A stretch of 64,000 nt of DNA from assembly GCA_020081605.1 (NCBI GenBank), contig JAHREC010000016.1, positions 1,364,001-1,428,000 on the forward strand, given 5' to 3'. Shown here piece by piece: positions 22,958-35,773 of the stretch. The position numbers were made by a program, and so were the translations under genes. The notes under the pieces were generated by a model, which was not told the origin of the DNA, ran no database searches, and worked only from the letters and a program-made list of their open reading frames with translations. Numbering within the stretch: position 1 is the first letter of the stretch; each line of letters begins with the position of its first letter. Origin of the DNA: Albifimbria verrucaria (Eukaryota > Ascomycota > Sordariomycetes > Hypocreales > Stachybotryaceae).

Positions 22958-24864
22958 GAGGCGTCAGTGAGTCGCTCGCGCATCCTTGATGGATCCGTGG
23001 GCGATTCATGGCGCTTTCGCCTCCGACGCATTCGAAATGCATAATCGCACTTTGCTCCTGGCTGCTGTCTACCTCGGCGGGCACACTTAAAGACGTAATA
23101 TCTCAATGGCATCTCTTTTTCTCTTGCTGGCGGGGTTCCTAGGGGATTCTCCAGAGCCAGTCTACTCAACACCCCTCACGGGCTGGCTCGAATACATCCA
23201 CGACCGCGTCGTTTGTATAAAAACATCTAATCATCACCCCCAACCTAAACCTTTGTTTATTGGCGGAAGTCCACACGGACACCAAGCGGCTTGAGAAAAG
23301 ATACCATTCACATTTTGGTTTAATCATTTCATGGATATACATACGTCAAAAAACTGTGCCCTCCTTGCGAGGTAGGGCTGTCGATTACAAAGGGCGCGAA
23401 TACGGTTTTGCATTTCGAAGTACATTGCATCGGAGTCGATGTCGGAGTTTGGGTTTTTCGTCCATACGACTGATTTCTTTCTCACGGGAGCGCGTCGACT
23501 TTATACCTCCGAAAATGTCTTCTTCTCATCGCGGTCATGGGTAACGAAGTCATTAAAACGAAAACAAAGATCATATAGAAGGGAGATCACAAGCGGGGAC
23601 ATTGGTGTTCTGAAACGGTTACATCTAGGTATTGCTTTTTTGGCGGCGGTTGGCACAGATGAGCGGTATCTCTTTTGCGCATCTCCAAACGGGAAACGGC
23701 TTTACTGGGACATGGGGAGTTGGTCGAATTTTTTTTGCGGTGATCCCCTTTTGCAAATATATGGGAAATCGGCCTTGTCTATTTTTTTGCTCTTTTTCTG
23801 TACCATGAACGGGAGCGCCTCGCGCGTACCGTCTTGTTTTGTCTATTCTAGTCGACTTTTGCGGAGCCGGTTTGGCATCTCTGGTCAGGATGGGTCGGCG
23901 GACCCAATGTGTTACTTGGTTTCTCATCTGGGAAAGACGTTTTCATGTGCAGGCATCCGGAGTGCTTTGGGAGCTTTGGCATGATCCCACTGAGGATTGG
24001 TTGTTGGCTTGGGATTCTTGGGCCCTCGTGCCCTGGTGTTGCAATGTTGGGAAACGCGGTCATGTCTTGTGAGGTATACGGCGCTTGTAAGGTTGAGATG
24101 CCACGGCTAGAGAGCCCTGCACGACTGAATATACGACAAGGTTCAAAGATAATCTGTTTGTTCACATTGATGACATTGATTGTGATGTGCTTGCGTGACT
24201 GACGTGCTGGACTTGCTGTGCTGCCATTGTCGTGTTGCCGTTGATTTGTGGTTGGGGAGGTATGTCTGATGGCCATGGCCATGAATGTGCACGCACTTGA
24301 CATTGCCAATGAGTGGTCCAGACAGGCAGAAATCATTACTTTAAGGTAGATACGGTAAGTTATATCATGCAGTTCGGTTGATGGTCTCGACAAGCGTCAC
24401 TTTTGTTGAGGAGGGGTTGATGCCAGTGACCCAGGCCATCAAGGGCGAGTCGCAGATCAGCAACGTCAAGCTCGCTTTGTGAAGGCTGCTGGTTGAACCA
24501 GAGTAAATTCTCAAGAAAACTAAAAGTAGTACCTAGGTAGGTATTTTAACAAATCAGACACGGCAATTACCTCGGTATTGCTGACATTTCGGTCTCATCG
24601 ACAGGAGGGAGCTTCACACATGCTACGGTACAGGATGCTGCAAGGTCCCCACCGGTATGGCATGACGTCACGACAACAGCTCCGGGCCAGACTCTCCTAC
24701 GAGCAATTGAATGAGTGACGAGGAGGCCGCCCCAATTGAAGGTCAAGGTTTCATCATCCAGTTATTTAATTACCTTAACTGAGCTCTCGCTTCATCCTCC
24801 CTGCACCATCCTCCATCACCCCAAAGCTACCTTATCTCATTCCAATCCGCCTCCATCAACAAAC
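22958..24864. other. Intergenic region
   Basis: About 1.9 kb. The first part is probably 3' UTR of the preceding gene. From about 23,430 to 24,400 both strands are open for long stretches, but neither product has a recognisable motif. A short GC-rich frame of about 33 codons (24382-24481) ends in TGA and is noted as unresolved. A CCTAGGTAGG motif lies at about 24532-24543. Confidence 0.45.
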
Positions 24865-25282
24865 ATGATGTCTCTCCGTGCTACCGCTACCATGGGCGCT
24901 GTGCGCCGTGTCGCTACCTCTCGGGGCTTTGCTTTTCTGCCACCTCGCGGTTGGGCCTGAAGGAGTCTTCTACCCGTACGTAAACGCCTCAGCCTTGTCC
25001 CCTCCAGTTGGCGGGAGGCTCTAGGCCCAATCTCTGCATTGCAATTGACTGACGAAACCATACAGAGACCAACGTCGACTACGAGAAGCACAAGCAGGAC
25101 TCCTCTCCAAGCAGAAGCAGGGATCCGGCCACTGGAAGCCCGAGCTCGCCTCCGACAGCGAGGAGGCTGTCAAGGCCGACCGCTCTGAGCAGGGCACCGA
25201 CCCCAAGACGCTGCAAGAGCGCACTAAGCGCGCGGCCGAGGAGACGCACAAGGCGGGCACGAGCATGCGCGACGGGCTCTGA
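24865..25282 (+). CDS. Small conserved protein, probable mitochondrial presequence, unknown function
   Basis: The ATG at 24865 opens an Arg/Ala/Ser-rich N-terminus without acidic residues (MMSLRATATMGAVRRVATSR), typical of a mitochondrial targeting peptide. The intron 24976-25065 separates it from a hydrophilic core with KQD, QGSGHWKPELAS, DSEEAVKADR and a C-terminal GTSMRDGL. This layout matches a short fungal family I know only as hypothetical. Two single-base deficits break the frame: T run 24933-24936 in exon 1 and CC at 25102-25103 in exon 2. With both restored the product is 109 residues. Function cannot be assigned. Confidence 0.75.
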
Positions 25283-26248
25283 GGGCTTTTCAGCTCGCAG
25301 TCTTGGCGAAGTGGGTTGGGCGAAATGATCGGGGATAGACGGGTTGGGTTGTTACATGACGACTTGTTTTATTACTGTTACATACGAAGAGCACCTCGGC
25401 CGTGTTAGGCTAGGTCTACAAAATGAACATGAATCTTGTTGATGAAGGAGGCTCCCACCGCTCCCATGAGAGATGAAGATGTGCAGAACACGACCTGAAC
25501 CATGAACCGAGACGATATTACAAATTGTTCTCGTGAGCGTTCCTTGTCAGGGTTTTACATTATTACAGGCACAACCATGATATTTGCACCAGTCTTGCTT
25601 TTAACATTATCATTCCTCATTTGTTCCTGCGTCATGTGGAGATGATGCGTCTAAAATATGGGAATTATGCAATGGCATGTGGAATTGCTCAAAGGGGAGC
25701 CTTCTGTTAGAGGATCGAGTGATCGAACGACAGTGGAAGTTACTAAAAGGATGATATGGGGAGAACGTAATAAAGAAATATTATCGAAAAGCTCTGCCAA
25801 GTATTACTTGCGATAAATATCTCGGTATCTTATAATACAATTGGAAACGCCTCATTACGAAACCGGTACCTTTGTTCCATCTGCTGCCATCTCATATCGA
25901 ACCTCCTCGACATATCAATTGTTCAGCCAACTGCAACTCAAGTGTGAGAGAACGCGATCGGAATACCGATGGCAGAAGCCCATGCATGAAAAACGACGAC
26001 CCAGAAAATGCACAATCATGATAATCTGGCATAGGCTCGAGCCTATCGGCTGGTTGATATCCAACTTCAGCTGAGAGAGGAGGCTCTGCAACCCAACACT
26101 GCCATTGGCCTGCATAGCCGCGTTTAAACCCAAGGCAGCTTTTGAAGAACTGCCACTTGTTTCCCACTCCGTTTCATCATTTCCTTCCCCTCACTTCATT
26201 CTTCCTCTCTCAAAGCAATAGTATTATATTCTTTGCATAGATTACACC
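25283..26248. other. Intergenic region, AT-leaning
   Basis: Just under 1 kb between the small mitochondrial-type gene and the large gene at 26249. It marks the change from GC-rich to more AT-leaning composition. No supported coding frame. Confidence 0.5.
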
Positions 26249-29200
26249 ATGTCCTGGGCCCGTACTGCTTCTGGCTCAGGGCCGATGGATGATGATGACT
26301 CTGTTTCTAGTCTTCCTAAAAATCCTGCCTTGAGTCAATGGCATCAGAAAACACCAACTGAGCGCTTTTTACATCAAGATGAAGATCTTACGGGTTGGCT
26401 ACTTCATCGTGCGACTACTGATAAACCCACGCACCCTCTGAGCTCTTTGCTATCAAGACTATCAACCAGAGTAGATGCATTTGTTTCCACTCGTCCTCGA
26501 TTGAGATGGATGTGCTTCTTCAGCACACATGAACAGGAGATCTCCTTCCACCAAAAGATGGAAAGCTTTCTATCTTATCTGAGAGTCTTGCAGCGGTCAC
26601 GCAAGGATTCTAATACCGCCATCACTGAGTATGCAGAGAGCCTGATACACAGGCTACTGGATAACTTCGAGGCAGCTTTCGAGGAACTCGTCAGAAGGAC
26701 CGAGACATTCCGAGTGGAGGACGTTAAGCTTAATGCTGGAAGCTTTCTAACTGAGAAGATAAGCTATTATATGTCGGAGCTTCAATCAATTAACCTCAAT
26801 GATGCAGGCTTTCCAAATTCCTCCACCGACAATGCAACGCGATCGAAAGTATCAGCACTGGAAGAGAGAAGTCGTCAAAGACCAAAAACAATGTCCGAAA
26901 GAGACGGACTAATAGATTGGCTTCTTAGTGTGCGTACACTCTCAGCCGTGAATGACGCTCCATATCTTCCATTGGATGCATTAGAAAAAGTCCTGTCTCG
27001 CCATGTTGTTGAGAAAGAACTACGAAATAAGGGGATATCTAAAAGACTCATTCGAGAATACGTGGCGAGGATATGCGGTTTTCAGCCTTTAATATCAACC
27101 ACGCGGAAGAGACCTGCACGTTTGTTAAAGATCTTTGCTATCCTCGTTCTCATAAATGAAACACGCAGCATAGAATTATTCATCCAAAACGACGTTCATG
27201 ATTACATCTTACCATTCACCACTTCACAACCAGGACCATACCTTCCTGTTCCAAGAAAGCATCAAGTGCTTTTATTGAACTCCATTGGCAAGAACTTTGC
27301 GCAAAGATTTATCGACATGCAGCCGCTGCTGCTTGCGCCGTACTTTGAGTTGACTGTGCATCAGCAGGATCCAACCTACATTAATCATTATGACCTGCCA
27401 TTCGAAGCTCCGTTACCATTTACAATAATGAATTACGACAAAGGGAATAGACGCTCCATCACAATTCACCATGGGCAGTACAACCGAGATGACTGTGCCC
27501 GTGCTTTTGCAAAAATCACGATATATTCACACTCATTCACTCTGATGATAGTGGATTTCAGTTACCTCTAGCCCTCAGATCACACAACCAAATCATACAA
27601 CCAATCTTGACATTCAACCAAAACGAGAGAAAATATGCTATAATTCCGTACATAAAAGACGATATTGAAGGCTTCCTCAAAGCGGATCATCCTACCGCAG
27701 ATGCTGCCAGCCAATGGGCGAGGTGGGTCGTCTACCAATCCAAAGGCTTAGCCGAGGGCATAAGTATCATTCACGACATGGATCTCTCTATTTCTTTGCA
27801 GACGTCTCTACCTAGTAAATACAGGTACAAGTGGAACAAGGGCATATCCCAAGAGACGATACTGTGGCTAGATGGTATGGAATTTGGGGATAGAGAACGG
27901 AACAAAGGCAGGCTAGGGCTCTTCTACGAACGCAATAATATATTCGGTACCATTCAACACTTGATGGAGGAAGACTTAGTTACGAAGAAGATTATGGATG
28001 ATGTTATGAATTTGGGCTGTCTTCTATTTAGGTTGGTGGTTTGGTGTTATGAAGGTCGATTAGGGGTTGAACAACTCTCTCACGAAGAACTCGAGCTCCG
28101 CTCGTCACCTAGCTTATCCAAACTTGATGATGAAGGCACGACCACACACTTGAAGAAGCTTTACGAAAGGGTACATATAGATATGTTTCTTTTCATTGAG
28201 ATGTCTTCCACGTCGTACCCTCGCTAACCTACTCTCCAGTGGATAGACAAGCTCCAAAGCAATACAAACTGCCCGCAGCTTATTTATGATTTCCTGAACC
28301 TCATCAAAACAGATATGATGCAGGTAAAATCTGAGAAAATATTACAGCTAACCGAAATTGCCGATAGATGCCACCAAATGTTAGTCAAATGTGAGACTGA
28401 CGCATCTTACTATGACAGTCCACAAAGTAGCTGGATAATGGGAAACATAGATTCTCAAGGTACAGATTCCGGCTATGGAACAAGAGAGCAAGAATTATCT
28501 GCAATTGCCTCAACTCTAAGGAGAGCTGTAACCCTGCCTTGTTCCATAGAAGAGGAGCCGCTCATTTTGCTAGAAGGTGCCGAGGAAGAGCCTCATGACA
28601 CTGCCTCTATATATTCAATGTCTGAAACCCGGTCCCTTCCGCCCTTGCACGATAACAGATATATTGAGGATATAGCAATGGTATTGTTTGAAACAGTGGA
28701 GACCTCCGGATGTGATATGGAAACGGTGCGGAGGATTTCTCAGGATCTGCCCAGCCTTCTTAAAGCGTTCGCTCAGAAGCTGAGCTATGATGCTCCCACA
28801 CAAGTACACCGGGATATTTCTTATTTTGTGCAGAAGAATCGGGGTAGGAGCCGTTCTACCTCGGGTAGCATTTAGCAAGAGCTAATTATTGAACAGACGC
28901 ATTCAAGCTTTCTTCGAAGATTTGCTGCCTCTCGAGCAGGATGATCATGCGTTAGAAGATGAGCACTACTCAAGCGATTTCTCTATTCTTAGATTTCTTG
29001 AAGCACCAAGCTACACGTTCGAGGTAGAAGAAAATGCTATGGAGCCTATCAATGAAGCAGAGAGGGTGACGAGAAACAGGCATGACATTCAAGACGACGA
29101 ATTGGAGGGAGAAGAACTAGAGCAAAGAGACGAGGAACAGCATGAAGAGGAGGAAAACGAGGAAAACGAGGAAAAAAGTGGACAAGGGGAGGATACAGAC

Positions 29201-31794
29201 GAGCCTCGAGGTGATGAAAGCCAAAATGGCCCAAGAACAAACCCTGGGTTCTATCGTAATGTCATCTTGACTACGCCAGCCTACAAATGGATGGTTGGAG
29301 TCTTAGAGAGGAGACAGGTCTTACACGGCCAATACCAAACATCATGCAGGATATTAGGACCTCTGTGGTAGATGCATTGCCAGTTTCCACCAGAGTTAGC
29401 CGCAGAACCAATTCTCAACAGCTTAGGGCTGTATTCTACGTCAATTGGGATCCCATAGCATTTGCCACTGAACAACAATACGAAGACATCGCAGATCGAG
29501 CACTCTGCGAAGCAATCACCATCACAGGATCAGAAAATAATGCTCAAGCTCTCACTACGGAGCAGTATATGTGTCAAACATGGCCTATGGGCGGGAAAGA
29601 GATACTAGGCCTGATCATGAAGGTTGTCGCCCTCAACTCCGAACATGCTCATAGCTCTTGTAAGTTTGAGAAACCCCTTGCTTTCTTATTGCTCTAATAG
29701 CCCTATAGTGGTTATGGAGGACGGCACTAGCGTCGAGATTCGGTATGCAGCTGGTCAACTTATCGTCATAGTCACTGGAGTCAGTGAGTCTCTTGCCGAA
29801 GTTGCCCAGCAGCTAGGCTGGCTTGGGGCAGCACTTCGGTCTTCGCCCTACAGTTCTGGAGGCGCGAAATGTACACCTGAGATTCGTGTAACAGAAGCAA
29901 AGCCATCAGGCCGGATCAAGTTTCAACTATCATTCAAGACGGAGCAGCTCATTACTCGGGAAAATGTCCCTGGACACTGTTGGCACAGAATGTTTCGTAA
30001 TCCTGTGTTAGTGTGTGGATATCCGATTAAATCGAAGCATGAGGAAGGTCTTGGATTGGAACTGGCTCTTAATATGATGGCTACACTAGTCGGATCAGAC
30101 AGAGTCACCGAATTTTACGGTAGACTCTTCCTCAAAGGATTCACAGCCTTGCTTATCGCCACGAAAGTATGCCGGGACTTGCTGGTCTGGCATTATTATC
30201 ACAGCAGCAACGGGGAGAGAGTGTCTTACCTGGATTATCCCCTCGAAGAAAGTGAAGCAGCTACGTTCCACCGCATTGAAGGATCACGCCACATTGTCGG
30301 CTGGTGCTCCCACTGTCAATATTTTGCTGGTAATGGGAACATAGCATGAGATTCAAGGCCAAGCTAATAATGCATTAATAGGTGCAGAAGATGCCAAGTA
30401 CGATATCGAAAGAACCAAACTTCCGAGACCACACGCAACTATGCTACTAGAGAAGGCTACAATATCTGGAGGCATGTTCGTTCGTGGTGGCTTGTCATTT
30501 GCCATGGGGATTAGAGATGGTTCACCACACTTACTCCGCAATAGCTATATACCCAAGCTACAGTGGCTAGCCACTCGCTACGTTGTGCTTTGGGACGAAA
30601 CTCGGAAGAGAGGATGGCTTGTCAATGGTACAAGTGCTCTGCTTCATCTGGCGAGAGCGTCACTTGAGCATTATCGCACGGATGACTTCTCCGAAGTTTT
30701 TCGATTCGATGCGAGCAAGATGGAAGATGCTGCTGATCATATGCCGAACTCTGCAATTAAGATCTTGATCAATGAGCGTAATAGAGGCCTAGAGATATAC
30801 CCCGGCAAGATTGAGAGGTCTAAGGATTCAGAAACCACCCAGAAAGGAAAAGAAGTTGAAAGCAGCAGAGCTTTCAAGAAGAAAGAAGGATATTTCCTCT
30901 TCGAAGATCTTATTGAGCAGCATTATAACACCCTCGACCAAATGATTGATCATCAGAAGAAAGCAGGGGCAAGAACGGCATTGACATGAAATTGAGAGTT
31001 CGAAACCACCTCGAAGGGTGGGATTTCGCTGAAGTTGCCACCGACCATGATCCAATTCCTCGAGTTGCAACGTTGAGTGCACTTGGGTATGGATGGGTAG
31101 ACTTCATCCGATCAATTGAAGCAATAACACTACTGGGCAGAGGGTTCGGCGAGATTATCCAGCCAGCTTATTTTCGTGGCATGTGTCCGCGCTGGGAGAG
31201 CCTACCAACCGGAAAGTACTATCTCGCAGTGAGCTCATTCGATATGAAAAGGATAGTTGAGAAATTCGGAGACGACTCGGTTCAGCCATTACAAGCAGCG
31301 GATGGCTTGCTCTGGCACTGTGCCGGCGATGCTGTAGCACCATGTGGATGCCAGAAACGCATCAAATGGCTTTACCGCCATCACGATCCAGTACAAGTCT
31401 TCTATCCGAAAGCAGCCAAATGTGTTCTCCTTTGCAAGGGCCGTCTGAGCTCAAAACTACTGGCGCTGTGGTGTTTGGGCACAACATAACCTGGGGTGGA
31501 TACTGCTGGGGTGAGAACAGCAAGGAAGACAAAGAAGGGGACGGACACAGTTCTTTCCTTTCCGTTCCTACATCATCAAGAATTCCCCGCAGAAGGGTGC
31601 CTTCGCAAATAACCAAACCACAGATGGGGCTTTCATCTGCGAGCCAGAGCTCAAGAAGCCGTGGCAATACGACAGATGCGGCGACAGCCTCAACTACTTC
31701 GGCTTCTGAATCAAGTAACTCGCGCAAGCCGAGACTTTCACGACTTCCTACGCACTCAACGACTGCACATTCAAGGGAGAGATCTCACGGATAA
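26249..31794 (+). CDS. Very large protein with degenerate kinase domain and Glu-rich linker
   Basis: I model one gene of about 1,775 residues, ATG 26249, with introns 28171-28239, 28844-28896, 29660-29708 and 30330-30381. Frame breaks, one base short each: 27511-27515, 28841-28844, about 29297-29301, 30966-30969 and 31429-31430. Residues about 1-420 resemble the N-terminal part of a lineage-expanded fungal family. About 430-640 is kinase-like: SHNQIIQPILTF, YAIIPY, GLAEGISIIHDMD, then ISQETILWLDG where a kinase has HGDxxPENILW, and VMNLGCLLFRLVVW as subdomain IX. The HRD and DFG aspartates are missing, so it should be inactive. A Glu-rich stretch (29090-29220) links to a second globular part (FYVNWDPIAF, GLGLELALNMM, GWCSHCQ, GAVVFGHN). 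Function unknown. Two or three separate genes are possible; the C-terminal end after about 31,560 is uncertain. Confidence 0.65.
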
Positions 31795-32990
31795 GAGGGT
31801 TTCTCTACAAGTATACGACTTGGTTCCATGTTCATGTTTGAGCTGAACTACTGCGTTTTGGATCGGCTGGCTATCATTTGACCCTGACACGAATCTTGAG
31901 GCAGTGAATTAGTATATATTTTGCGCAGAATCCGACGGCTATATTCAACTATGAAGGCATAACTTACAGTGTTGCATCGGGCTGCCGAACCAATAAGAAA
32001 TTACCCGATTTGGCAATAACGACTGTTCATTCCCTTCACTGGTCTCGAGTGAGCGCGGACCAGCTTGCAACATAGTTTGTCATTGCAAACTTCGAGCAAC
32101 GATCTCCTGTCTCTGAGCTTACAAAGGGACTCAATGCTTTCGAGTTTCATGGCTACTCATCTCCTCACTAAGCGTATATAGATAATGGATTGCAATAATA
32201 CTCTTCTTGGTGAGAGGATCCAACATGGCGACTTGTTAACAATGCGAACGAATTGCCCTTTACACCTCCACCATCCGCCATCAAGGAGGGTATGAGCGAA
32301 TATGCTTGAATACCCACTCTTTGGAATACGGAGAACCCATGATCTGCAACTAATGGGGATGAAAGACCCATCGTGTACTTGGAAAAAGCTGAGGGTATAC
32401 CTATTCTGCCTAAAAGCCGTGGGAAAACAAGTCCCGGCGTTTCCCGCATCCTAGACCACTGGGGAACCATGTAAGTCTCCTCCCTTCTCCAATAAACTAA
32501 CATCAATATTAACGTGAGCTGTAGAAGAGTAGTCCACGAATCAAGACAGTATTGATCTTAGTAGTTTCTTACGAGAGGGCCTTCATGGGGTTGTTTGCCA
32601 CCTACGTCTATCACAATTGAAGCTTTACCTAACAAGAAGCCAACTGAGTGATATCCGAATCGCCAATGCTACTCTACTCCTCTCGTAGGGTAGCATCTGC
32701 GCAACACAGGGCCCTGCATGCATTGGAAGCAGTTCTTCGGCTTGAAGTTCAACCGACTTGATCGACCTTCCTTGACGTGTATGGGACGCTTCTGTGCATG
32801 CGGCGGGTATAATTGGGCGCGGGTCATTGGCGGAACCAGAGCAATCGACGTATTTGGAGCTCGATGGGGCAATTCTATTGAGGGATAGCAAGCGAGAATA
32901 ATTCTATAAAGTAGCCCATAGCTCAACGATGCTACCTCTGTGTTCCAATGCCCCACAGGACCAGCTCTTCTAATCTTCGTGATGGCCATC
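31795..32990. other. Intergenic region, AT-leaning
   Basis: About 1.2 kb between the large pseudokinase-type gene and the fucosidase gene. No supported coding frame; should contain the fucosidase promoter. Confidence 0.5.
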
Positions 32991-35481
32991 ATGCGTGTAG
33001 TCGTCTTGTCAAGCTTCCTGGCCACAGGCCTGGCAGCACTCGATGGCAGCCGTTATCTCTGGTATAAGCAACCTGCTGTAGAGTGGGAAAGGGAGCATTG
33101 CCCATTGGCAATGGTCGAATGGGTGCTACGGTCTATGGCAGTCTCAAGGACGTCGTGACTATCAACGAGGACACCATCTGGTCTGGTCCAATTCAGGACC
33201 GCACACCACTCAAGGGCCTCGCAGCTCTAGAGAAAGCTCGTGAATTGTTCATGGCAGGTGACCTAATTGCTGGTGGCGATTTGGTCATGAGCGACATGAA
33301 CTCGCCCAGTGGAACCGAGAACATGCGCCAGTTCAGTTACTTTGGCAATCTGAACTTGGATTTTGGCCACTCTGGTAGCGTCCAGGACTATATCCGCTGG
33401 CTAGACACGAAAGTTGGCAACACGGGCGTTTCCTACGTTTACAACGGCGTTAACTATACGTAAGTACCTCACACAATTGATAGATATGACGATACTGATG
33501 GTGAAAAAATAGTCGCGAATATATTGCTAGTTTCCCAGCGGACGTATTGGCGGCAAGATTCACAGCGAGCGAAGAAGGGGCCCTCAACCTCAAGGCCAAC
33601 ATCGACCGAGCGTCTAGCACTGTTTCGAACAATGCTTCTATCGTGCAAGACGTACCTACCTTGACGTACCGCGGGTCTAGCGGACAGCCTATCGAGCAGA
33701 ATCCCATTCTGTTCGCCGGCCAGGCTAGGTTCATTGCCAAGGGAGGTGAGTTTATGCTGATGAACAGGCATGGGCGCATGGGAGATACTAATGAACCGCC
33801 GGTGTAGGCAAGGTCTCGACGTCTGGCTCGACTGTTGTCATTGAAGGCGCAACTACGATTGATGTTTTCTTCGATGCCGAGACCAACTACAGATACCCCA
33901 AGCAAGCGGATCTCGACGCTGAGATCGATCGCAAGCTCAAGGCAGCCATCTGCAAAGGCTACGTCAAGGTCCGCGATGCGGCGCTGGAAGACTCAACCTC
34001 GTTCCTTGAGCGCGCATCCCTCGATCTCGGTAGCTCCCTAGCACTATCGCTGAGTTACCCACCGATGAGCGTGTTCGCCGAGCACGCAACAGCAGAGACG
34101 ATATTCAACTTACAACACTGGCATGGAACCTAGGCAGACATCTGATTGTCGGCTCGTCCCGAAACACCAAGGCAGACGTTGACTTCCCTGCCAACTTACA
34201 GGGCGTGTGGAATAACAAGACGACGGCGTCGTGGGGAGGCAAGTTCACGATCAACATGAACACGGAGATGAACTACTGGCCCACGTGGGTGACCAACCTA
34301 CTCGAGATCCAGGAGCCTCTCTTCGACCTCATGCACCTAGCGCAGGTCCGCGGCCAGAAGCTGGCCAAGGACATGTACGGCTGCGACGGCGTCGTCTACC
34401 ACCATAACCTGGATCTCTGGGCCGACCCGGCACCAGTGGATCGGTGGAGGCAGTCCAGCATGTGGCCGATGGGCGCGGCATGGCTGGTCCAGCACATGTT
34501 GGAGCACTACCGCTACACCGGAGACAAGGCGTTCCTCGAGTCGACTGTGTACCCGTACCTTGTTGACGTTGCGAAGTTCTACCACTGCTACACGTTCGAG
34601 TTCAATGGCTACCTCATTACAGGCCCGTCATTGTCGCCCGAGGCGGATTATGTTGTGCCAAGTGGCTACCCAAACGCTACTAAGCTGGAGTCGATCGACA
34701 TCAACCCATCCATGGATGACCAGCTCCTGCGTGTTGTCTTCGGCGGTCTTGTCGAGGCTGCCAAAGAGCTGGGCATTCCGAGACCGACTCCGTCGTAGCT
34801 GAGGCCAAGGCCTTCCTCCCCAGAATTCGCCCAGCTCAGATCGGATCAAAGGGCCAGATCCTGGAGTGGCGCGATGAGCGACGTGATGGAGACCCAGCCC
34901 ACCGACACTTCTCCCATCTATACGGCCTGTACCCTGGCTCCGAGTTCTCGCCTCTTGTCAATGAGACACTCGCCAAGGCCGCTGGCGTCTCGCTCGACGA
35001 GCGCATCAAGGCTGGAAGTGGCAGCACCGGCTGGAGCCGCACATGGGCCATTAACTTATACGCACGCCTGTTCCGCGGCGACGACGCGTGGGAGATGATC
35101 CAGCAGTGGTTCCGGCGCTACCCCACCGAGAGCCTGTGGAACACTGACCGTGGCGAGGCCTTCCAAATCGACGGCAATTTTGCCCTGACTAGCGGTATCA
35201 CGGAGCTGCTGCTGCAGAGCCACATCGACCTGCACCTACTTCCCGCGCTGCCGTCAGCCATCCCTGCGGGCAGCGCCAAGGGACTCACCGCGCGCCACGG
35301 TTTCGTGGTGGACTTTGAGTGGGCGGATAGTAAGCTCAAGACGGCTACTATTGTCTCAAAGAATGGCTCCGAATTGAAGTTGAGAGTGGCAGATGGAGTT
35401 GACATCTTGGTCGATGGAGAGAAGTACTCTGGAACTATCAAGACTGAGAAGGATGGCAAGTATGTAGTAACCTTGGCTTAG
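32991..35481 (+). CDS. Secreted alpha-L-fucosidase, glycoside hydrolase family 95
   Basis: GH95 enzymes release alpha-1,2-linked L-fucose by inversion. A short signal peptide starts at ATG 32991 (MRVVVLSSFLATGLAAL); an ATG at 32982 in the same frame is an alternative. Seen motifs: ALPIGNGRMGA and NEDTIWSGP in the N-terminal beta domain; MNTEMNYWPTW, carrying the paired Asn residues of the family; GPSLSPE with the likely acid Glu; HRHFSHLYGLYPG; and EAFQIDGNFALTSGI with the conserved Asp. Introns are 33460-33512 and 33746-33807. Three single-base deficits break the frame: A run 33088-33090, C run 34036-34038 and CC 34778-34779. Restored length is 792 residues, normal for GH95. Likely role is degradation of fucosylated plant or host glycans outside the cell. 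Confidence 0.92.
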
Positions 35482-35773
35482 AGGAAGGACTTGGCATAGA
35501 GACCAAAGCCATTTCACAACTTGCGAGTAGATTGAGGAGATAATTGAAAAAATCGCAATTTCTTATAGTCGTTCCTCATACGAAATGAGCATGGTGAGAT
35601 TGGAAGTTGAAGTTGAAGATGGGTAGCTCGGCGCCTCGGCCGAGACTCAGCTTATCGATAACACACCTCGGAGCTATCAGTGACGAAATTCTTTCCCGAG
35701 CTCCCATGCGCACGCGAGCATCTCCCAACAGCACGAGGCTCCCTCTCTTCGCAAAGGCTTCGGCCTTGTTCAA

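Noticed and set aside
23439..24393. Plus- and minus-strand frames of 181 codons each
   Set aside because: They overlap each other, lack motifs, and lie in the likely 3' UTR and intergenic space.
24382..24481. GC-rich frame of about 33 codons beginning MVSTSVTFVEEG and ending in TGA
   Set aside because: Looks protein-like but too short, with no splice partner found upstream; might be a 3' exon remnant.
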